Part shown: piece by piece, positions 12,301-24,300 of the stretch
How the letters are laid out: each line of letters starts with the position of its first letter
Numbering within the stretch: the stretch's first letter is position 1
Assembly: GCF_000224145.3 (NCBI RefSeq)
Contig: NC_020173.2
Span: 67,001 to 131,000, forward strand
Source: Ciona intestinalis
Taxonomy: Eukaryota; Chordata; Ascidiacea; Phlebobranchia; Cionidae
Length of the DNA stretch: 64,000 nt
Direction: 5' to 3'
Translations under genes and position numbers: made by a program
The notes under the pieces: generated by a model
The model's database searches: none
What the model was told of the DNA's origin: nothing
The model's input: only the letters and a program-made list of their open reading frames with translations

Positions 12301-15300
12301 ATTTTTTATCTTTTTGAATTATTTTATTCAATTTGATATATCCCATATCAAATTGAATAAAATAACTACGACAGGGAAAAAAACAACAAAACTGTATTTG
12401 TTTAATTTATATTGAATCCAAGTGTAACAACTTTTGTGATAATAAATAACTACTGAACAACTCTCTAACTTCTAGTACAAAAATAAATCACCTGAACGAT
12501 TTGCTTTAAATTTATATCACGCTTGACATTTATTCAGTATATATAATAAAAAATATATTAAAACACAAACCTTTAACTATGACACCATTTTCTGGATTAA
12601 CATTAAAGAAATATGTAGTCATTCCAGCCTTCAAAACAGTTTGAACTTGTTTTGGCACACTTTGAACATCATTAAGACCAGAAATAATATTAAATGACAC
12701 CATGATGCCGGTTGGACTAATTGTGTGACTTAAATCTCTATACTGAACTCGAGTGTCAGGGGCAAGTTGACCATTCAATGCGCCATCAACGAACGAACGT
12801 GTAAGCTAGAAATAATATAATAATTATATTTTAATTCATTAATGCTTTATTTGGTAACCATGTGTTATGCATTAACATCGAAGATCCCTTTTTTTCTACT
12901 TGGACAAAGAACTCAAGTCTCCGCAGAACGATGGTGCGAAAAAGCCTAATTGGTAACTATGTACGGAACGAAAAAATGGCTAACCCAAACGTATAGCAAC
13001 CTTCAAAACGATGTTGCGAAACGTTTTTTCAGAGAGCCCCACAAACACAAGAAATATTTTTTTTAGAATAATTAGTTCGGTAAAATTGTTTAAGTAGATT
13101 AAAGAGCCTAAACACACCCAAATGAACATCGGTTTATTAGATGTATTTTTCTAGAGTGTTTTTCTAATTCCAACGACGCCTTATTTGTTTTAATTGATTC
13201 TGCATAACCAAAGATATTCCAGCTCAAACACCGTCAAATTCATAAAACTGATTTGAAAGTTGCGTGGCGAAAAAAATTGAGAAAGGTACTACCCACGTGA
13301 TAAATTAACTCACAATTCATACAGAAAGGCGTTAGGCAGTGTTTTCAGCGAAAAACGAGAGAACATAAAAAACACAGGTTTCGCTTTTACGAATGAATCA
13401 GTCACGTGACTAGTACGTTCCTACGTCACAATCGTGAAGCTCGTAGTAAAAAAAGGATAGCGCTAGAGATCACTGTTTGAGGAGGAATATCTCTGCCTAT
13501 ACTGGACTGATTTTAATAAGCACAGTATTTTTGAAATCGATAAAACGGTCGCTTTTTGAATTTACCACAAAAAATTAAGGTGACGTGGGGTGTGTTTACA
13601 CTCTTTAAATGATGGCGCATAGTGATGTCAATAAACAAAACACCACACCATACTCTCATAGATTTGAAATTCTGTTATGTGCATCCTTGCTCATGGTGTA
13701 TGGGAAATAGTCCAGATTGCATGTCCCCTTCTGTACCTCACCATAGGATCTTACCCTATACAGAATAATTCTAAACGGTACTCATAAAACTTACCGCAGG
13801 TTGTATCATTGAACTGAAGGAATCTTTACGAAACCTTAAAGTCGAATTAACAAACATCTCATTCAAGTTCTCCACCACTACAATACCGGAAAACTTCCTC
13901 TTTCCTAATCAGCATGAAGGTTAAAAAAGCTATACATAAAGTAGATTAATGAATAAAAATATATACCTGATACCCTGAATGTGCCATGGTGCATAAAGAA
14001 GGTTAAATTGCCACTCGTATTATTAATCACGTTTTGCAAAACACTTTCTAATGCACATGGGTAACCAAGATCATTTTCTGTTGTAGGAAATAATATGGTT
14101 TAAACAAATATAAAATTAGCATTACAGATGTTTTAAACTTCCTTATAAAAATAAATATAAAATACTATGGGCACATATAAATAACTATAAATACATATAA
14201 ATAATAAAAAAAGGTAATTATGTTTTAAGTTCGTTATATTTACCAATAAACGTCACCACAAAATGTATTTCCAATGTGTTGTTTGCTAATTCTCTGTAAT
14301 ACTGGATATCAAAGTTACTCAGAGATTTCCCTGTTTGCATTCGGTAGTTTGATAATACCTGATGTAAAACAAATATTGAAACCTCAGCTATATTTATCAG
14401 CAGTTATTAACTTACAAATTGCGTAACGTCTGCTTGCAATGTTCTAAAATCTTCAGATTCAGTTGAAAAATTCTCTCTTTGTAATGACAAAAACAAAGCA
14501 TCTGATAAAGTAATATTTACTGTACCAACATACGAGTTGCCAACTGCAACTGGTGTATTTGTTGTAGCTGGCACAACCGTTATGTTTGCACTTGTTGTAT
14601 TTGTTGCTGTTGTACTAGTTTCAAATGTTGTAACAACTGCTGTTGTTGCATTAGCTGCTGTTGTATAAATTAGGGTTGATGTATCAGTTGTTGTTGATGT
14701 ATCAGTTGTTGTTGCTGTATTCGTTGTTGTTGATGGATCAATTGTTGCTTTATCAGTTGTTGTTGCTGTATCAGTTGTTGTTGCTGTATCAGTTGTTGTT
14801 GCTGTATCAGTTGTTGATGCTGTTGTTGTTAATGTATCCGTTGTTGTTGCTGTATCAATTGTTGTTGCTGAATCAGTTGTTGTTGCTGTATCAGTTGTTG
14901 TTGCTGTATCCGTTGTTGTTGATGTATCAATTGTTGTTGCTGTATCAGTTGTTGTTGCTGTATCAGTTGTTGTTGCCGTATTCGTTGTTGTTGATGTATC
15001 AGTTGTTGTTGCTAAATCAATTGTTGTTGCTGTATCAGTTGTTGTTGCTGTATCAGTTGTTGTTGATGTATCAATTGTTGTTGCTGTATCAGTTGTTGTT
15101 GCTGTATCAATTGCTGTTGCAGTATTAATTGTTGTTATTGTATCAGTTGTTGTTGATGTATCAGTTGTTGTTGCTGTATCAGTTGTTGTTGCTAATTCAA
15201 TTGTTGTTGATGTATTAGTTGTTGTTGCTGTATCAGTTGTTGTTGCTGTATCAGTTGTTGTTGCTGTATCAGTTGTTGTTGCTGTATCAGTTGTTGTTGC

Positions 15301-18300
15301 TATATCAGTTTTTGTTGCTGTATCAGTTGTTGTTGGTGCATCAGTTGTTGTTTTAATTGTTGTTGCTGTATCAGACTTTTCAGTTGATTCAGTTATACTT
15401 GGAGCAGTTGGTAATATCCCAGTTGTGGTCGCATTAGTTGTTTCATCACTGCTAAATACACAATTTAAACTGTGGGCTCTATTAGTGTACAATATTCATG
15501 CACTTACGTGGTTGTCAGAGTTGGTGAAGTAAAAGTTGTTAGATCGGGTGTGATTACTGTAAATAAATTAAATGTCAAATTTTAGACTCTTGGTGCTAAG
15601 CACTTTCAATGTCAAACAACTGGCATGTATTCAGTTTTCAAATATTTTTTGAGTGACAGCTTACTACTATAATCATATGAAACTATGTATAAATATTTGT
15701 GTACACTGTTTTCTGTAACAGAAAATACTACAAATACCATTGAGGATGTTTTCAAGTGATCTAAAACACAAGTATTGTCGTCTTTTAGTTAAAAGTAAAA
15801 CATCACCTGTTAATGGTGGTGGAGGTGGTGGGGTGGTCACCATTGGTGGGGGTGGGGGCAAAGTTCCTGTTACATTTATTAACGTTAAAGTTGGTGGAGT
15901 AGGTGGTGGTGGTGGCAATGGAGGTAGTAACATGTTGACTCCTACAAAGAACAAGGATTTGTAATAAAAATATAAAATATTGAGAAACAAGTATAAAAAA
16001 GAACTTTTTGGAAAAACTACCTGTTTCTGTTGTAAACATGGATGTTTTTGAGTAAACTGTTGTATCATTTATTCCTGCTATAGTAACGAAAGAAATTGAG
16101 TAGTTTGTATTTGATGTGATATTTTCAGAAAACACAACTGGAATGTGTTCAGACCTAAAAAATTAAAATAATAAAACTTTAAAAAATAAAACAACTGGTT
16201 GTAAACTAGTAAATCAATATCATTATATAAAAGGGTATTTATCTATTTACGTACTATATTGTAACACAATATTTCTGTAAATCAAAAAAGAGAAAAATAT
16301 GTGTAAAGATTAATGGTTAAATTAGAGTTGTTAAATCCAAGACGTACATAACATAAGTGTTACTACTTATATTTAAGTTGGTATGTACCAGTGTCAAAAT
16401 TTGTGTCATGAGGCATATGCACTTTCTGTTAACAAGTGAACAATGACTGCATTGTGTAAATATATACACCACTTAAGCCTATTAAATCATACAAAGCACA
16501 TACCCAGCAGGCACTGTGATGGAGTCAATCACCAGGTATGACTGGTTTATGGTTGCAATACTTATTTTGTAACTATCTTTGTGTCCAAAAGGTGGGGTGA
16601 AAGTGACACTGATTGTTGATAAAGTAACATTGAAGTTTGCTTTTTCAACCGCATTTGGAACTGTAATTAATTATAATTTGAAAACAAGTTTTACCAAATT
16701 TTAAAATTACTTGTTGTATTTTGTATCCTAGCTGTGTCTCCGTCGCCAGTTATATTCATTGCACCATATGAAGATAATATGATTGTGTATGTTGATCCAG
16801 GATGTAAGTTGTTTAAAGTTGCATCAATAAAAGCACTGAAAAAATATAACTGTTTTAAATGTAATCCCGAAAATCAAACAAGACAAAATGAAAAGTTTTG
16901 AGTTTGGCTTCGAATTGACATAATATTTTTTTTTTTTATTGACATAAATAGTTTTAATGAGGTTTATTTAATTACTGAACACACTCGTATGACATACCTT
17001 GTACTGTTTGGAAATATTTGAGCAGTTATGTTTGATAATGATAAAACATCCATGTTAATTGCATCTATAACATAATAACTAGTTGAAGGATCCAATGCCC
17101 AGATCAAATCAAAACTAGTTTCCCTTGAAATAACAACATTAAGCCCAATCGGTCTCGCTGGTGGTACTGAAAGAAACAGAAAAAATTTATATTTTTTTTT
17201 TGAAATGTTATAAAAAGAAACAAGGAACACATGTTTTTTATAATCGTACATGTTTGAACAATTTTTAAAGATGGACTAGTGAAAAAATTTCCAGTTTTTA
17301 ATCCCAGCTTGACATTGTACAGCTTGCTCGACATAAGACCAGTAAAAGTTGCCGTTGGGTTGATGTTGTTGGATGGGATTAATATGCTCTGCATTGAAAA
17401 ATATTAAGGTATATAAAACATTTTTTTATAATAATGGTACCTGTATAATGGTGGAGGGATTTGGAACATCTGTTAAAGTAAGAACATATTCATCAAAATC
17501 TTCAGAAAAAGTTACAGGGTTAATCGTAACATTTATTGTAGATGATGTAGGATTAACATTCCAATCCGACCACGGTTCTGAAAGCATGACAATTATTAAA
17601 TATTTTAAAATTTACCAAACTTGGACTTTAAGTATGCTTTGATATTGAACAAACCTGTTTTATTATAAATAAACATTGAAGATCCAAAACTATTGTTGGA
17701 GAATCCCCTTGGAGTCAAAGTTAAAATATAAGATGATCCAGGAAACAAATTACTGATGTTGACTTGAACGTTTCCACCACTAAATAAACACAGAATTACC
17801 CTCTATGGAAAGACCGCATTATGTTGTTTAAATAAATTAAAATACCTCAACAGTGTAGTTTGATTCTCAATAACACGCGAAACATTAGCAAAATCAGATG
17901 AGTTCAAGTTTTGAGCATGTATTTTATATGAAGTAACAGAAGGGTCATACTTCCAGAGCAAATCAAAAGCATTTTGGTAAGATTTAATAACAACTAAATC
18001 TGTTGGAGCAACTGGTGGTACTGAAACAATATACTGGGCATTATTTAACAAAGATTTTACAAATCATTTTACAAATACTGTTTACTTACAAGTAGTAGTA
18101 GTTAAAGTTGAAGGCAAACCAAGCGAATCGTTTGTTTTTAACTGAAGCATGATTCGATATGTTGCACCAGATAAAAGTGAAGGAAAGTATGATGATGGAT
18201 TCTGATCACCAGATGGAATGGTTGCATTCTAACAACATATAACTATAATATTGTATATGTTTGAAACTAAATATAGATATTTAAAAGTCTTACAAATTTC

Positions 18301-21300
18301 ACATAGTAATACAAAGGGGCTTCTGAAATACCAAATTGTGAAACAAAAGTTGGCGGGCAGTTTATGTGGTCGGAATAGAAACAATAGGTATTCACAAAAC
18401 TCTTGAAATACTGTTGATTTATTGGTTAGGTCACAGAATATCAGGATGATATTTACTGTAGTAAGCAAATAAGTAAAATACCTGCAAAACATCCATCGGA
18501 GTTGTACTCAATGCAATTGAAAGAAAATATTCTGTAAAGTTTCTCGGCTCATTTACTGGTTTGATGTGAACTGTTACACCAGAACTGCTTGGTACAACGT
18601 ACCAATCATACCAAACACCTGTATTGTGAAATATATGCTTAAAAATTACGGCTAGGCTACTGTTTAAAATCAACGGTTTGCCCAGTATATGTGAGTATAG
18701 TTATTACATTATTATTAATACTTTTTTTTGTAGGATACCCTCGGTAATAAGACTTTAAATACACCCTGTTTGCTTACAAACTAACAACTATGCAACTTGG
18801 ATTTGGCAATTAGTGTTGTGTTTAAAGACATACAAGTTAACAATGGTAGCAGCATTGGATTATTTATCTTTGTTTTATAATATTTTACATTAATTTTTTG
18901 TCACCTGATGTAAGAGTAGTGGCGTAAAACTGAGCAGATGTAGACTTCTGACCAGATATTGTTGAAATAATAATTGAATAATTTGTTTGAGGCGTGATAG
19001 TATTGTTAAACACAATTATGGATGACTCAGATCTGTAATTGTATCAGATTTAGTAATGAAATAAACACAGCTAATTCTTTAATAAAATTTACCTGGGTAA
19101 AACTCTGTAAGTTCCTAATGTGTTGGTGACATTGCTGCTCTTAGCAATGTTGACTTGGTAGTAATCTTTATAGCCAGGTGATGGTGTGAAAGACACACCC
19201 ACACTTGTGTAGCTAACATTAAATTCAGCTGCAGGTACAGGGCTTGGCTCTGCAAACAGTAACGCAATTATACAAACATTTCAATGTTCAAATAGGTATT
19301 TTAAAATGGGAAAAAAAGATTAGAATAAATGGCAAATTTATAAAGAGGCTATGTTAAGTTATTTGTAATTCATTCTGTTTAAATTAACAAGTCCAACTTT
19401 AGGAGTGGGTCCTGGGTATAAAGTGCCTGCGGGTATAGAGCTTGGTTATGTAGAAATACAATTAAAACAAATAAAAATCAAAGTTGTGTTGTAATAAAAC
19501 CAATATGTGTTCACCTGTTCTTTCATTTATTTTAAAACTTGAACCATTAACAAGAACACCATTTGCTGTAATTAGGATTGAGTAGTTTGATCCAGGCAAC
19601 AAACTCGTCAGTTCAGCTGAGACTTTACCACTAATCATATAAAATGTTTACAAAAAATGTTTAAATTTATTTATTTGTTTAAACACAATTAAAAAACAGC
19701 AAAAAAAAGGTACAGGAAATAAAGATAAAATGTCAGTCATTTAAGTCAGATATTGCTTAAGTTTCATAATAATATTAATAAAGAACCAAAAGCAACAGTG
19801 CTTATTTATATGTTTTTACCTGCTTGTTAAGATATTAGCAACGTGGAAATCAAGTCCTGTTGCAGTCATATCAATATTGTCAACATTTATTGTATAAGAT
19901 GTAACAGCAGAGTCAGAATTCCAAGACAAACCAATAGTTTTTTGTGTTGTGTTTAAAACAATCACATTTCTTGGAACTTGTGGTGCAACTATAAATTATA
20001 TTTTTACTGTGTTATAAAGTCATACTTTTAGACATAAAATAAATCACCTGTCATGACTTGCTTTGTGTAGGAATTACCAAGTACATTATCATCTCTAAGT
20101 TGTAGTTTCACGAAATACAGGGAACCAGCTTTTAATCCCGAAAAATTTCTTGTCAAGTTTGTTTCATTTAAATAAATTGTTGCATTCTAAATGAAAAGAA
20201 TTTGTTCATATTATGATATTAATGTATACGACAACTACTATTTAGTATTATTATATGCTTCTTTTGCAGGTAGACGATGACATTTATATATATCTATATT
20301 ACAATTATTAGTTAAATTTAAATTATTATATTTAAAGTACAAGATTTTTTAAATGTGTGTTTATCTTAATAATTAATTCTTTTATCACCTGTAAGATGGT
20401 GTCTGGACTCTGCATTGAGGAAATTGTTACATAATATGCTTTCATAGGGTTTACTGCTGCTGCCTGTGTCGTAATGTTAACCATAATACTGGAATCAGTT
20501 GCATTAGCGGTCCAATCAAGTCCTATAAATTAATTGTTAAAATATTTAAGGACAACTAGCTTTTTGTAAAAATCAAGTCAAAAGACAGCACACCTTGTTT
20601 CAATGTTTTGGTGTAAAATGAAGCAACAGAAAATTTATTTCCAGATACAGTTACAATTATCACAGTGTAGTTTGTCGATGGGTGTACATCTTGTGAAAAG
20701 TTCATTTCCTTTAGTTCATATCTGAAACACAATATTTAAGCAATTTTATCAACAAGCTATTTCATTTATGTACCTTCAATTGTTCCAATAGCTTACATTT
20801 GAGCATCTTTATTTATATATAAATTTACATTTTTTGTAACCAAGTCCCTTTAAGGGGCGTATCAACTAAAAATCAAAACTTGTGTATTGATAGATATGCT
20901 CAAATGTGACCTAAAGCTACCATCAAAGTTTTAAAATACAAAACAGCTTTTAAACAAAATGAGTTTCAAAACCACAAATTCGACCGCTGGAGTAAAAAAA
21001 TTGGTCGTGGCGCAATGCATGGAATTTCCTATTAGAAAAAAAATCACTTAACTTTGAATTAAATTTTATTTTTGATTTGGTATAATGAATGATCGAAAAA
21101 TTAAGTTATAATGAAGTCTTCTCAATCGAAAAGTTAAGTTATAATAAAGTCTATGTTTTTACAATTTTTTATATATTCCTGAAGAATAACAAATCAGAAA
21201 TAAAATTGAATTTTCTTTAGTATTTTAGAAACTAGAAACAGTCAAATTTGAAAACCCCATGCATTGTTAAAACAGCCGAATTTCTTTTACTCCAGTTTTT

Positions 21301-24300
21301 TTCGAGCGATTTTTTAGGGATCGTATCGTTTTGGCAAACTTTGATGGTACCTTTAGGTAACATTTGAGCATATCTATCCATATACATGTTTTCATTTTTC
21401 ATTGGTATGCCCCTTTAAATAGAAAATTCAAGGATAGTCAAACATGTAAAAGGGGTTTACCCTGGTAACACTACAGTTGTATTTAATACAATCTTGGATT
21501 GGTTGGTTTGAATAATGGTTACTTCGTAGAAATCTTTAATGCCGATAGCAGGAAAGAATGAGATTAAAATGGCATTGGATCCGACATCAAAAAATGCTTG
21601 AGTCACTGCAGCGGGATCTAAAAAAATATTCAATGAACAGCTAGATGACTAGTGTATGTGTTATCTTAGTTCTTTCTAGCTTGAAGTAGTAAGATAGGCT
21701 AACTAAGGTTTATCCCGGTCTTGTATATTCTCGAACAGGTTAATGCATACAGTTAACTTAACATTTAATATTACTATAATCCCCACTCAATACTCACTGG
21801 TTCTATTTTGAGTTTGTTGAGCAATTCCAAAGCTGCCATTTTGCTTTCCACGTGGAGTGACAGAAATTAAATAAACAGAGCCAGGTTGTAGGTCAGGAAT
21901 ATGAGCTTGAATATACTTTCCCCTATAAACACCAAAAATTAAGATGTTTAGTTCATCTATTTCTTCCTGTGCATCAGGGCAACTTTTGACTTGTAACTTA
22001 GCATTTGTGGTGGATTTATTTATTTTATAAAACAATTACCTTGAGTGCTCCAGTTACAGGACAGTCATACTTTTTTTGTGTTTTAAGTGTGGTTGCTTAA
22101 AACAAAAAAATATATGTTTAATATAAAAATATAAATTCCTTTTTACCTTACTGCTGTAGTTGGGTCAACCTCAAATGTCAAATTTGTTTTACCAGTCTCA
22201 TTCATATTATGAGCCTCTATAGTGTATAATGTCACAGAAGGATTGAAATTCCAAAATATTCCAAAACTTGTTTCAGTTGAATTGAAGACATGTAAGCCAG
22301 TGGGTGGTACAGGTGCCACTACACATGCATAGTAATGTTAATAATAGTATACATTCAGATTCAAGCAAAAATGAACAGTAAATAAACTTTGCATAACAAG
22401 TACATAACACTGAACTTGAGTGTCGGCTTAAGTGTTTACTTACGGGTAGAAACAGATTTGTTTGTTGGTAATCCAAGTTTGTCTTCAGTTTTTAATCGAA
22501 GGCTTACAAAATACTGTGCACCTGCCTTTAGGTCATCAAATATTGTGATTGTATTATTCTCATTTGAGGGAACTGTAGCATTCTATTATACGAGAAAATA
22601 GTTTAAACTTTATTAAGCTTTTAGCTTTTGACAGAAAAGTAGTTTAAAGTTTTATATCAAGTTTAAATAATTTAGCACCTTTATAGAGACTTCAGGATTT
22701 TCCACAGTTGCGATTGTTATAAAGTAGTTATCAAAATCATTTATTATAGGAGGAGTAATGTTCACAGAAATACTAGATGCATGTGATGAGAGGGACCAAT
22801 CATTAAATTTTCCTACACAAAATAAAAGTTTTTAAATTAATAATTCTACAACATATGATTACTCATATAAATATATATTATATAATGCTTACTTGATCCA
22901 TCTATTTTTGAGAGTAATTTCATGAGACTGCAATAGGTTGTTACATATTGTGCAAAATAAAATTATTTGTTGTAAATGTTTCATAGAATTATATTATTTT
23001 CCAGAAAAATATATTTATCAATTTGGTGTGATTTTATTGTTTTATGATTGGATTAAAAAGTAACAAATCACAAACAAACATTTAATGTAAAGAAATCCAA
23101 CCCCAATGTGTAGGTTGAATATTACAATATCCACACGTACATTAAAATGCACTTTTTCAAGTTATGCAAGCACTGTGTCTGGGTTGCACATTTAAATGCT
23201 TTTCTGCTTACATTGCCACTTTAGAAATAAATTGTTACAAATAAACAATTTATTTGGAGGAAATACTGTATACATATACACATACAAATATATACATAGG
23301 GTATTAACATGGCATGTGTACCTTGTAATTGAGCAGATGTTTCAAAAGTTGCAGTGGCAAATTTATTCCCAGCTACTGTGACAATTTTAATCACATACCT
23401 CTTGCCAGGTGTGATTTGATTAGTGAACACAACATTTGTTGTGTTCAATCTAATAAACAGTGTTAATTATTTGAAGGGTGAATATTATAAACTTAGAAGT
23501 GACTTACCCAGCCTCTATGGTTTGAATTGAAATTATATTTTCTGGATTGTTGGCTTCAGCTATGCTTGCATTATAAAAATCTTTATAACCAGCGGAAGGA
23601 AGAAAATATCCATTTATAGATTGATATGTTGCATTGAAAGTTGCATTTAAAACTTTGCTCGGTTCTATAGATAATCAAGTATATATTTGAATTTGAACAT
23701 GATATTAAACGCAGGATGATTTTACCTGTTCGTGCATCAAGAAAATAACTTGAACCATTTGCCACAATACCGTTAGGTGTCAAGAAAACTGAGTAGTTGG
23801 AGCCAGAATATAAACCAGTGAGGGTGAATAACACTTTTCTGCTGTATTAAAATAATAAACATAAAATTAATATATAGTTTAAGATCGGTTATAGTTTGTA
23901 CAGCCATAATAATACCTGTTTTACAATCAAAACATAAACAAAAAACACACCTGTTCATTTCTTCATTCTGAAGATATGCTGTGACTTGTGGCACTTGTGG
24001 AAAATCATTGTTATTGGCTTTTATCGTATAAGATGTGACAGAACTATCAAATTCCCATTCAAGCGTTAAACTTGTTTCAGTGAAATTACTGATTATAAAA
24101 TTGGTTGCAGGAGGTGGGACTAAAAACATGACAGAATGTTTTGTGTGTGGACTTCTAACATGTAAGACAGTTGAACTTACGAGTGGTGGTTGATTGAATG
24201 GACAGCGGCCCATGAATGTTTTCTGTTTTTAGATTTAAGGAAATATTATATGGTGAACCTGCTTTAAGGTCAGTTATTACAATTGATAGTGTTGTTGCAT

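Noticed and set aside
14661..15128. Plus-strand Leu/Tyr/Gln-rich ORF of 155 residues
   Set aside because: Antisense shadow of the 15-bp Thr-coding repeat.
15740..15964. Plus-strand Gly-rich ORF
   Set aside because: Antisense shadow of the Pro-rich linker exon, which has good splice borders and fits the gene frame.
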